The notes beneath the pieces are model-generated. The model did not search any database, was not told the origin of the DNA, and saw nothing but the letters and a program-made list of their open reading frames with translations. Of a DNA stretch of 64,000 nucleotides, positions 31,718 to 42,806 are shown in pieces. Made by a program: the position numbers and the translations under genes. The stretch spans positions 253,232 to 317,231 of the forward strand of contig LUVW01000008.1 of NCBI GenBank assembly GCA_001661515.1, given 5' to 3'. Position 1 is the stretch's first letter. The number at the start of each line of letters is the position of its first letter. The DNA is from Capniomyces stellatus. Taxonomy: Eukaryota > Kickxellomycota > Harpellomycetes > Harpellales > Legeriomycetaceae.

Positions 31718-34552
31718 ATGGCAGTAGTTGGTAAGAACAGAAATGAATTGGGATGGCTTATGGCTGCTACATATATATACTACCCTATGCACCTTGTTTT
31801 TAAACAGGCGTGTGTTTACTCTAATTTTCTGTTAATAATGAACAATTTAAATAAAGATGTGACCGAATAACTACATTGAAACCAGGTCTCGACATTGGCA
31901 CATTACAGGCAGTAATAGGCGCTGCACGAAACCGAGGCGTTGATGTATTAGCCAACGATGTTTCTAACAGGACAACACCGTAAGAAAATAAATAGATTCG
32001 CATAGCAGCCTTACATAGCCATTGCTACTTAAAAGGAACACCGAATAGGCCAACTATAACATTAAAGATTGTTTAGTCTACTTTCCGGTTAAATTTAAAT
32101 TGCGAATGCAAGCACAGAGGGCTATAAACATGCTATTAACACCATGTTAACACACATTTAATTCCCTCAAACAACCGAATAGTTCGTTGGTATCGTTTGG
32201 CGAAAGGCGTCGATATATGGGAGAAATAGCAAAGAATTTTGAAGTCAGCAATTACAAGAATACCGTTAGCAATCTGAAGAGGTTTATTGGACGCTCGATA
32301 TGGGAAGATGACATACAGAAAAAAGAGGCAAAATATACAAATGGGAGCATGGTGCAAGTAAATGGAGAAGTTGGGTTTGAGGTTAGGAAAAACATTGCAT
32401 TATTATTATTATAACATATAAACCACTCGAGCCACGCCTGTTGATGGTAACTATTTATCTGAAACGATCGTTGCTTGTTCACACACACACACACACACAC
32501 ACACATTGAATAAGCACATTGAATAAGCACAGTATAGATACTAGCTAGACAAATTTAGATCCAAGACTAACCACAAGTTGCAATGATTTTTTCTTGGTTA
32601 TTTTATGATTTTTGCTGCTGTAGGTTGAGTTTAAAGGGGAGAAAGTGGAGTTTTCAACTACACAACTGTACGCTATGCTTCTGAACATGCTTAAAGACAC
32701 GGCAAGTAGAGCGTTGGATACACCGGTTTCACAAGTTGTGCTTTCGGTTCCTGGGTGGTATACTGATGTTCAGCGGCGGAGTGTTATGCGGGCTTGCAAA
32801 ATAGCGAACCTCAACTGTCTTGGGCTAATCAACGACACAACAGCAGCAGCACTCAACTACGGGATCACAAAAGACGACCTTGATCAAAAAGACGTGCGGA
32901 TAGTGGTATTTGTTGACATGGGCCATAGTAGCTTCAGTGTAACGGTTGCTGGGTTTCGAGCCGGGGAGCTTATTATTAGAGCTACTTCGTACGCACGAAA
33001 CTGCGGAGGTAGGGACTTGGACAACGAGCTTTACGAGCACTTTTGTAAGGTGATCAAGTCCAAGTACGCGATTGATGTAAACAAGAACGCAAAGGCAAAG
33101 ATACGGCTGTTTAACGCATGTGAAAAGTTGAAAAAGGTTCTGTCAGTAAACCAAACAGCGAATTTGAGTGTAGAGAATTTGATGGATGGAGTTGACGTAA
33201 ACGAAAACATGAGTCGTGGCGAGTTTGAAGAGATGATTAAGCCAGTTCTAGACCAGATGGACAAGCCGCTACACGAAGCGTTTACAAACGCGGGTATTGA
33301 CTACGAGAGCATTTATGCAGTTGAGGCTGTTGGCGGATCAATCAGAGTTCCGGCTGTCAAAAGGAGGGTGACGGACTTTTTTAAACGCGACCTCAGCTAC
33401 ACAATGAACCAAGACGAGGCTGTTGCTAGAGGCTGTGCTTTCCAGTGTGCCATCTTGTCGCCCAAGTACAAAGTCCGCGATTTCAGCATCCAGGACATCA
33501 TAAAGTACCCAATTAGTTTTATAAGCGACATAGGCACACCCGAGCCTGATGTTAGAAATGATGTTTACAGATGCAACGACTACATACCAAGAACAAAGAC
33601 GCTGACCTTTTATGCAAGGGAACCTTTTTCCGTAAAGGCGTTTTATAGCAAGTCAGCCGAGTTCAACTCCAACACTGACCACTCGATTCTTTCGTTCACA
33701 GTGAATGGCGTCAAAGCGATGGCGAATGGGGATGACTCCATAGTCAAAGTGGTTACATACCTAACCCACAATGGCATTCTTAAAATAGGGGATGCCTTTG
33801 TTGTTGAGGCTGTCCACGCCAACGAGCCAAAGGAATTTGAGCTTGACCTTGACTTTAGTCATGAGGGTAAACATACCAAGCACAAAAAGAAGTCTGTCAA
33901 ATATGTCAAACGAGTGAGCTTGGCTGTAGAGGTGACTTCGCAAGCTAGCCACGACAAACTGTTGCATAGGTACATTGCCATGGAGGCCAAAATGCTGGAA
34001 ATAGACCACGAGGCTATACTGACTGAAAACACCAAAAATGAACTGGAGGAGTACATCTATGATGTCCGCGATAAAATCGAAAATGACTACTCTAAATTTG
34101 TGAATCCAGCAGAAAAGGAACCGTTTCTGAAAGCGCTTTCAGACACCCATGAGTGGCTCTACTCGGACGCAGCAAGCCACGCAGACCACTCGACCTATCG
34201 CCCAAAGCTCAATAGGTTCAAGTCTTTTGGCGATTCGGTCTTTGAGCGGGTAAAGGAGTATGAAAACCTTTCAAAGGCGTCCAGCCTACTCAACGAAAAC
34301 ATCCAAAAGTGGACAGAGTTTGTACACAACCCACCCAAAAAGTATAAAAGCATGCCAAAAACCGACCGCAAGAAAATATCCTTGATTTTGGACAGGAATA
34401 GCCACTGGCTTACCAAGTATACCCAAAAGCAAAACAGCCTTGCTCTCTGGGAACCGCCTGTCATTTCCTCCCGCCAGATACTCAAAGAGTCTCAAAAGAT
34501 GGATGCCTCAATAAACGAAATATTGGAAAATCCGTCATCAAGGTTTTTTTAA
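31718..34552 (+). CDS. SSE1: Hsp110-family chaperone (Sse1-like nucleotide exchange factor)
   Basis: Four exons, 31718-31730, 31886-31979, 32183-32381 and 32624-34552, give 744 aa (yeast Sse1 is 693). Hsp110 proteins are Hsp70 relatives that release ADP from Hsp70 and hold unfolded proteins in the cytosol. The N-terminus 'MAVVGLDIGT' lacks a signal peptide, which argues against the ER paralogue Lhs1/Hyou1. The ATPase domain runs to about residue 385 with '[15 protein letters not shown]', '[14 protein letters not shown]' and '[13 protein letters not shown]'. The beta domain and a long acidic/basic insertion ('HTKHKKK') follow, then the helical domain to the C-terminus. The first exon has only 13 nt (MAVV plus one base). 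That start rests on fit to the family's MxVVGxDFG-like beginning and is a little less certain than the rest. Confidence 0.93.
32480..32506. repeat. (CA)n microsatellite in HSP110 intron 3
   Basis: About twelve CA units, followed by a direct 13-bp duplication (ATTGAATAAGCAC twice), inside the 242-nt third intron. Confidence 0.9.
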
Positions 34553-34841
34553 GGCAGAGCACGAACCTATGGTTGAGTTCATATATCAATGTCTGCAATT
34601 GTACTTTTCTTCCTTTTGTTTCATTATTTTTTTATTATTTTCATTTTCTATCTTTTTACCACTTTCACTTTCTATCTTTTAATTACCTTCTTTTACTATT
34701 TTTTAATGATTTTAGAGACGGTTTCCAGAATTCACATTCTACTATTTAAAACTCAACTGAATAGCTCTTTTAACCTTAACGCTAGTTTTGATTTATTTTA
34801 AATTATTCTTGATCAACTGCATGTGGTTTACTTTTTATCAA
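34553..34841. other. 3' flank of HSP110, T-rich
   Basis: T-rich sequence with repeated TTTTATTATTTTCATTTTCTATCTTTT words downstream of the HSP110 stop; this is likely the 3' UTR and termination region. No gene is seen. Confidence 0.6.
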
Positions 34842-35017
34842 TTATTCAAGCTGCCAACCATCGTTAGCTGTCAACGGTTTAAAATCGTAGTAATAGACAA
34901 GTGTTGCTTGAATCCCCTTAGCCACACCGCCCACTGGTTGCTGAGGGTATAGTCCATTTATCGGCTCTTTCTTTTCTATCTTTAAAGTGCGGTGGGCTTC
35001 GGCCTCAGTAATAATAA
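34842..35017 (-). CDS. Orphan C-terminal exon of an unidentified protein (partial)
   Basis: On the minus strand an acceptor (GAAACGAAACAG) is followed by 57 codons and a stop. The encoded end contains 'LYPQQPVGGVAKGIQATL', a 'VYYYDFKPL' stretch and 'DGWQLE' at the terminus. The composition (Pro, Gly, Tyr, Trp, few repeats) looks like conserved protein and stands out from the AT-rich flanks. I do not recognise the family and could not place the upstream exons. They should lie between here and MIOS (starting 35345 on the other strand) or overlap it. A decayed gene fragment is the other option. Confidence 0.4.
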
Positions 35018-35344
35018 CTGTTTCGTTTCAAATTTACAATGTATGATGAATTAAGGTCCAATCGAAAAGCAATACAAACAAACGAAATGAGTAGGCAAAA
35101 CAAAAAAGTCAATGTTGTAATGCTGGAAAAAATCGCACAATATGAAACTAAAAAAAAGTAAAAATAAGACTAAAGTAAAACAAATCACACGCTCAACTTA
35201 TTTCTCTCAAAGCTGTTTATCAATGTTTCGACTAGTTTGGCAACATAACATACTTTTAACTTGAATTAGGCTACCAGACACAAAATATTGGAGTGAAAAA
35301 AACTCTGTAAATAGAGATAGATATACAAAACAGCAAAAGTAAAC

Positions 35345-38300
35345 ATGATTTCCAACAAAAGGGGCGGAATGATAGTTGAATCGCCGCGCGAAGAAGATAG
35401 TCGTTTTTTGATTTATGAGGAGAATGAATTGTTTTTGTACGATAGAGCAAAGGCAAATGTAAGTCTACGGCTACAATACTCTGACTAAAAAAATGTATAA
35501 AACTGAATAGCTTGAAGAGAAGCGGCAGAGTAACTAATTAGGGATTTGAGGTTGTAAAGCAAGTGGTAACTAAAATACATTGCTTTTTGTCTAAATTAAT
35601 GGGCGAGGAAAAAACAGATGAACACAGAGGTAGTGAATGAGTTTAGCCTGCTCGATTCAACCACACTTGACTCGAATATCAGCGTAAGTATATATATTAC
35701 AGCGACTATCCACTACAGGCATACTTGTGACTTTACATGCTTAATTTAATTGGATAAATTCAGCCAAATTTCCACAAATTTACTGCGTTTTTAAAAGAGC
35801 ACTGAATTTCGTATATTTTTTATCTTTAGAGTCTGTCATGGAGCAAAGCGAAATGCTGTGGGTATGGAATTCTGGCTACAGGGGCTTATAGTGGAGCGAT
35901 TGACCTGCGATTTATCGAGGAGCTTGGCAATTTTGAATCTGTAAACGTTAAAACTAGCAATAAAAGTCATAAAAAGAACAGACACAAAGCAAAAGAGATA
36001 GATGGGGGTGTGGGCAGGAGATTGGGTAGAGAAGAAGACAAACATAGCACAATGAGCAAAAAAGCACACTATTTGGAGGCTGAAGGTATAGGCGCTTTGG
36101 CCGAAGTTGGCGGAAAGAAGGGAGCTGACATGGATCTTGGTAGGGATGTATTTTTTATTAAAGAAAGCGTGAATATAGTTTCAGAGGGAAGTCGAACATG
36201 CAATGTTTTGTCGTTTAGTTCTTCTGACCCAGCGAAATTGGCAGCAGGGTTTGACAGAAAGTTTGGCCAACCAAGTATCTTTGTTGTTGACATTACACAA
36301 AAGATTGGGCTAAGGGAGTTCAAGGGCAGTAAAAGTTGGGTGAGCCATCGGCTGGGAAAGGTGTTTGACCAAATGGATTTAGGAAAAGATAGCAGTGTTT
36401 ATAATCCGAGCAGTCGGAAAAGGATAGTGAACGATTGGGCAAATGACCTGGGGTTCAGGTTTATGTTTATGGAAAACTGGAGGTAAACCGAGTTGTTGTT
36501 TTTTTTTTTTTTTGAAATTCTAATATATTTATTTTAGCTTGTTTGTGGATACATTGTAACGTATTTAAAAAGCGGTTGTTGTATAAGCGAGAGAAAGGAT
36601 GAGTGTGCTGTTGACCCACCAGGAGGTTGGAAAAGCAGTAGATGGGGCGCATGACCAAGACAGGGATAAAGATTGGGGATTGGTGCTAATAATGAGATTG
36701 TATGTTTAAAAACTGTGGAAATAGTGGGTCTAGGATTTCAGATTTTTTGTATGAGCCATTCTCAATCCATTCATTAGCCTGGATTCCCCAGCATCCGCAC
36801 AGCTTGATAGCAGGGTGCTCGGATGATGCTGGGACGCTGAGAATATACAACACAAATGTTCCAGGAAATTCAGAGTCGATAACGTTTTATGAAAGAAAAG
36901 AAAGCGACAAGATGCAGAATAATTCGGTATACGGAATAGAGTTTGATCCATTTAATAGCAACAGGTTTATATCTCACGACAGGGACAAGACAGTGCGGAT
37001 TTACGATTTGCGATGGCCACTGTCTTCAATAAAACTGGATATGGGAGATAAGATCAAATTGCGGATTAAAGAAGCGCGGTATTCAAAGTTTAAAAGCGGA
37101 GTGATCACGGTGCTTGGAGAGGACGAAAACAGGATAAATTTATGGACAGTAGACCAGAACTTCAAGGCGTTTTCGTCAAACAGAAAGGGTAGTAATGCAA
37201 ACAATGGCTTAAACCACAGTAGCGTGCGCGATAAGCTCAATGAATATGAGGCAGAGACAGACGCAGCGGCTGTAAAGGAGACAGGGACAGGGACAGAAGC
37301 AGGGACAGAAACAGAGGCAGGAATGGACGATTTTTCGTACGAGTCATTCCCAGCAGCAGTTCTTTCCCATACATTTGTAACGCCAAGCGATCTTTCCAGC
37401 ACGGATATCAGAAGCTTTTCTTGGGTTGTTGAGGATCCGCCAACGACGAGCAAGAAGCACGAGAGAGCAGATGGCGAGTCGTATTTGGCAAAAGCAGGAG
37501 GCCAAGTGATTGTGAGTTTGGCTGATGGAAGGGTGCGGAAGCTGAAGGTTACAGAGTGCTATGTTGCCGATGTTGGGCCGCTTGGCCAGTTGGCTGTGTC
37601 GATACCCAGCTATATGTGCAAGAGTTCCGAGAGGGATGGCGAGTGTGTTGGGAGGCGATTTTTAAAGTACAAGGTTTCTTCAGTGCTGGCTAAAGACGGG
37701 GTCAGGAGGCACGAGAAGGGAGAAACTAAATCAGCGCTGCCAAGTAAAGCTGCTGCTGAGTTGCAGCCGCATTTAGATATCTGCGAGCTGATGCATGAGC
37801 GGGTGTTGAAGGGGTACGGAATGGACCCTGAAGCAAACTCCAAGCTGTTCCCGCCACGATCCGAGCACTCTTCAGTTTGGAGCTATCTCAGCAATGCCGA
37901 GAATGCCCAAAAGGCACAGTTGCTTTTGGTAGGCGAAGGCAAGGACTTTTCGTTTTCGGGAATCTACTCGTTACTGGCCTTTGGCGGCCGGTACCTTCCC
38001 AAGCTTGAAGAAATGATATTCAAGACTCGGCGCAATTTGCTGGTTAAAGCCGGGGAAGGCAAAGCCAAGCAAACTCCTTTGAACTCCAAAGAAAGTCAGC
38101 AGAACGGGGTGATTGTTGGGGGGAAAGACTCACCAGTTAGCGAATTTAGCGATACAGGAGCCACGAAAAACACTGATGCACCAAAAACCCTAAGCATCGG
38201 TATTCCTACAGTATTTGAGGGGTCGTCTAGAAACACTGAGCGGTTTTTATCTCTGCTGCTGTGTGGTTTTGACAAGTCAGTTGACACTATTAGCCAAATT

Positions 38301-39913
38301 GCCAGCTTCTATGTCAAGCAGCATCAGTTTGAGGACGCCGCGGCCCTGTGTTTTCTTTATGGCGAGCAGGAGCTTGGTATTGAAATACTGTCCCTGTCAG
38401 ACGACTCCAACTTCCAGATTCTAGTCTGTCTTTTGGCTTCGCGGCTTGATCCTACTACTAAGAGGCTGACGCCACTTGACAAAACAGCGATTCGGATTCC
38501 CGCCAGCTCGCTTGACAATCTGTTCCAGTGCCCAATTTTGGTGTCTGTTATGGCTTATTTAAAGTGCGGTGATTGGCTGGAGGTTCTGAACAACTCGCCT
38601 GAAATGCCACTTGTTGAACGGATAGGAATGGCCATTCGGCACCTAGACGACGACAGCCTGATGCTATACCTGCGTTCACTTTATTCGAACTGCTGTCGAG
38701 ACGGAGTTATTGATGGGCTCGTGTTGACAGGAATTAAAAACCACGGGTATCTTTTGCTGTCGAATTACGTAGACCGAACAAGCGATGTCCAAACAGCAGC
38801 GCTGATCACCTGTCTGGATCCGATGGACTTTGATAGCTCAAAACCGATATCAGCAAAGTCCCACGTAGTCGTTGCTGAGTCTTGGATAATCTCGTACAGA
38901 CACCTCCTGAACAGTTGGAAGTTGTTTAACCACCGGTGCTTGCTTGACGTGAACATCAGCGACAGAAGATCGCTCAACAACCTGCCTCGACAAAACGCAC
39001 TGACTAAGCTTTCAAGTGTCAAGCCGGTTGACGTAAAGTGTTCGTTTTGTAGACACGGAATTGGGTACAACATCACCAACAGCCGCACAAAACGTGTGTC
39101 TAGCAAGTTCAACTCGCTAACTACCGAGTCGTCAGACTTTTTCCACTCGTTTTTGACCGCCAGCCCTGCAAACATACCAAACACAGGTTCACACGTAAAC
39201 ATCAATGTTGCGAATCTCGGCAAACCCGTTTCCAACTCAAACAAACCAAACTCTGTATTGAGCTTGGGCAATAAGAGCCAGGTTGGCGGAAATAAAAGCG
39301 GTACGCCCGAGCTCGTTTCAGGAGCACAGACTAATAGCCGCAGTTCAGGCAGGTGGTCGCATTTAGCAATGACTGCCAGCTCACACTCCACATTGTACTC
39401 GCGCACCATTTACACACACTGTCCCAAATGCACCAACTCTTTGCCAAACTGCAGCGTTTGCAGACTGACTCTGGGCACTCCGCTTTCCAAATTCGTAACA
39501 ACAACTACCAACTTCAACGACAAACTGATATCCAAGTACTATGGTAACACACATTTATTTGCTTAATTTCTTTAATATATTTCTGGCTGTTGCTGCTGCT
39601 CGTTATTGGTCTATTGGTTCAGCAAAGCAACTAGTGCTTCTGCTAGACCTGTTTAAACGTACAACCACCAACTAGCCACTGCCTCGTTTCTGTGACACTT
39701 CCCCGTTAATTTCATGCCATTTAATTTTATTGCCTTCTTTATTTTCTTTCTTTTATCCTTGTAATATTTTCAGGTCAAGAGAATATAAATTTCTGGTTTT
39801 CGTGGTGCCAATCATGTGGCCATGGGGGGCACTATATGCATCTAGTCGTATGGTTTGCTAAATCCAACTTTTGTCCTGTTCCAAACTGCAATTGCCAGTG
39901 CTACAATATGTAA
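35345..39913 (+). CDS. SEA4: Mios/Sea4, WD40-RING subunit of the SEA/GATOR2 complex
   Basis: Five exons, 35345-35458, 35618-35683, 35830-36482, 36725-39543 and 39774-39913, give 1263 aa. Mios/Sea4 is a core subunit of GATOR2 (SEACAT), which relieves inhibition of TORC1 at the vacuole when amino acids are plentiful. Exons 1-3 begin the WD40 propeller ('ENELFLYD', 'LSWSKAKCCGYGILATGAYSG'). Exon 4 continues it ('HSLAWIPQHPHSLIAGCSDD', 'KTVRIYDLR' near residue 367). The middle is helical. Cysteine pairs 'CSFC' near 1050 and 'CPKCTNSLPNCSVC' near 1177 open the zinc-binding C-terminus. The last exon completes it with 'WCQSCGHGGH' and 'CPVPNCNCQCY', the clear Mios signature. The join 36482|36725 is chosen by frame and is less certain. 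An in-frame stop directly after 36482 shows the exons must be spliced. Confidence 0.9.
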
Positions 39914-40689
39914 CTCTAAGCCAATCCAAACCAATCCAAACCAATCCAAACTTACATTTTATTTTTGTAATCCGAATTCCTTTATCTCTCACGACCGTCA
40001 AATCTTCAAATACTTATTTATCCAACAACTCTCCATCTAGTGTCATTGTTACTGTTATTGTTTTTGCTGTTGTTTTGGCATTGATTTTTTCTTGTGCTTG
40101 TTTTACTGGTATAAGCACCTCTGACCCACTACAGTAATGTACTTTTAGTTTGCCAACATTCTTACTACTACCACTACTACCATTATTCATATTATTTAAT
40201 ATTTATTGTTTTTTTATTTTAACCGACATGTTTACTCCAGTTGTAATTTTGTTTTCGGTTGTTTACACAGCTATCAATAATATTTGGTATACGCCCTGTT
40301 GCTTGAAAATACATACGAACGCACATATTATAAGTCAAACATTTGCTTTATTATTTAGTGTATGATCTCAGCTCAAATGACTTTCACCAATAAGCTTAAT
40401 TGGGCGCAATGGATAAATTAAGCTTTAAATTCAGTACTAGCTGATAGCGTATTAAGTAATTAAGGTAGGTTTTAGTAAAATTAAATACTATCGGTCGGGG
40501 TTAAAGGATATACCGAAGGTTCTGAGAAAGAAAGAAAGAAAAACGTTATAGATGATACTAGAGATGTTGATTATGTTGATGAGATCCTTCAAATAGCCGG
40601 CTATTTATCGGAATACTCTGTCAATAGTATAGAGCACCAAGACTTGTTCTTCCTCTTTCCCCACAAGATGGCAACATTTTACATTTAAG
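39914..40689. other. Convergent intergenic region, no gene seen
   Basis: AT-rich. It holds three copies of CCAATCCAAA at about 39,921-39,950 right after the MIOS stop, and ends at the stop codon of the unknown minus-strand gene. Confidence 0.6.
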
Positions 40690-42747
40690 TTAGTTTCCGT
40701 ACAGGACCCTTTGCATATAAATTCTCAAGTCGCCAATGTTGACATCGTCCTTTAGCATGTCTTCGCTCAAATAGCTGTTTGTTTCTGGGAAACAGCCAAT
40801 CTCCGCACTAGAGCCGTCCAACTCGAATATATCAAGAATGCTTGCAACTTTAATTCGTTTTACGTCAAAAGACTTGGCTTTACAATGGCCCGAAAGCTCG
40901 TTGTTGCTTGTGCTTCCCTTTAAAGCCATTTTTGTGGCGACAACAGTACCAGTGTATCCGTACTCATCAGGCAATTCCGAGTCATTTGAATCGGATATCT
41001 CACCCAGTGTGCTTGCCTTTGTTGATCTCAAGCTGCTGGATTTACTTGTGCTGTTATCAGAGTAGCTCTTCTTCAAATGAGGTTGAAAAATAATACTTTG
41101 GTCGTTTATTGATGGGCTGGGCTTCTTGATTGTGGTTTTGGCGTTTTTAATCAAATCCAGCTCGCTTGAGCCAAGGTCCAGCGAACTGACACAACTTTCA
41201 TTTATCTGCCCTTCCTCGGCGTAGCTGACTTTCTCGTCGTCAGACAAGTATGCCAAGTTTGGAACATAAGATATTCTGTCCACTGTCTTGTTTCCAATAG
41301 CCCTGCTACTTTCTCTTTTTGGCACCTCTTGCTTGGCTTTGATTTCTGCTGACAACCTCTTCTTCTTTGCATATATCGATAAGATCTCTGTCCGTTTTGA
41401 TATACCAATGCTGTATCTTTTGTAGCTTTTAAGCTTGTACGTATTTGTGGTTTTTTTAATTGCAGAACTGCTGCTGCCGCTTAAATATGATTGAGAAGGA
41501 ACATCAGCATCAACATCAACATCAACATAATCATTGTTTTCAACTTGGTCCGTAGGTATTTCGTCTGGCTTTACAGTCACCTCAGTCAATTGAGACATTG
41601 CCACCCGTCCCATCTTCTTTTTCACTCCAGTTTCTTTAACTTTGGTCAATTTAACTTTGGTCGATTTGGCTTTGATTGACTGTTTTATCTTTGGATTCGA
41701 GTTTGTGTCCAAGCTTGCGTTTGTATTTGAACTTGTATTTGAGTTTAAGTTCGAATTTGAATCTGAATTTGAGCTTAAGCTTGAGCTTGGCATTGTGTCC
41801 GAGTTGGAGCCCAACTTTTTTTGCAGCCCAATCCCTTTGTTTCTCTTGTATTCAACTAGCCTTTTGTTTTTCTTGTCTGTTCTGCTTGTGGTCCTATCTT
41901 TATACTTTATAGAATCCTTGGCACGAACTTTTACAGAATACTTGTTTGGTCCCGGCGCCTATTTTCACGTTTATCCATTTGAATACATATCAACATTAGT
42001 ACCGTTGCCATTTTACCTTTCTAAATAAAAAAGAGAGATACACAGTGGACAGCGTACCTATTCAGCAACACACACATGTCAATATATATACATAAAGGCT
42101 AACCAAACTCAACATACCTCCATAAAGCTGCTGTATCCTGGGATTTTATTTTTCTCCTTGAGCCTCTTTTCAAACAGGTTCTTCAGCTCAGTTTTACTCT
42201 TGTTGTACGTCGACTCGCCTTTAATTGTGACACTGCTTCTGAATGTGCCATTGCTTTCAGTGTTTATTCTTTTACTAAATACTCGAATGTTTGCCTTTTT
42301 GCTGGGGTTTACACTGACTTCACTGACGGAATTGGAACAATTGGCCTCCCCCAGTGTTTCATTGTCTGTATTTGTGTAGCTCCTATCATCAAGTTTACCA
42401 AAGCGTCCTTTGTATCTGATTGGAATAATTTCAGACTTGCGCAGTTCTTCTGACAGCTCTTTTAACTCCCACAATGGCGATATACCCTCTTTGGACACAA
42501 TTGTTGGTGAAATAGGTTTAAATTCGCTTTTTTCTGGCTTTATTACACACTTTTCGGGCTTTGTCACGCATTCCTCTTGTATTTTTACTTTTTCCTTTTG
42601 AAGCAGGTCCTTGAGGTCGAAAACTGGCGAGTATTCATACCTTAAGTTTGGGGATATGTATGGCAAGCTGATGATGTTTATCAACTCTTCTCTTTTCTTC
42701 TCCTTCTTGGTGCTTGTATTGTACTGAAAACAGAAGCATAAATCCAT
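40690..42747 (-). CDS. Unknown lysine/serine/asparagine-rich protein, probably nuclear
   Basis: Two exons, 42747-42118 and 41958-40690, give 632 aa. The intron (159 nt) has donor GAG|GTATGT and acceptor AAAATAG, both in phase 0. I do not recognise the family. Exon 1 has acidic/basic segments with 'YSPVFDLKDLLQ' and the similar 'ISPLWELKELSEELR', which may be two copies of a short motif. Exon 2 opens with a very basic stretch (KYSVKVRAKDSIKYKDR), then an S/N-rich low-complexity run, scattered Lys/Arg patches and an ordered-looking C-terminus (IGDLRIYMQRVLYGN). There is no membrane segment. Much of the chain is probably disordered. A good acceptor (TTCTGTTTTCAG) lies 19 nt inside the first exon, so the true 5' end may be an upstream exon and the ATG used here a default. 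Confidence 0.65.
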
Positions 42748-42763
42748 AGCTGTGATCGTATTT

Positions 42764-42806
42764 TGTTTGTATCTTGTTTGTATTTTGTTTGTATCTTGTT
42801 TGTTTA
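42764..42806. repeat. GTTTGTATCTT/GTTTGTATTTT tandem repeat
   Basis: Three to four units of about 11 bp immediately upstream of the unknown minus-strand gene, within its possible leader. Confidence 0.75.

Noticed and set aside
36483..36724. Reading the 35.8-36.5 kb exon and the 36.7-39.5 kb frame as two separate genes
   Set aside because: The first ends at a stop directly behind a GT donor mid-propeller and the second continues WD40 sequence ending in the Mios zinc signature, so a spliced single gene fits better.
38765..39409. 214-codon minus-strand frame opposite MIOS
   Set aside because: Antisense of a well-supported coding exon; no domain of its own.
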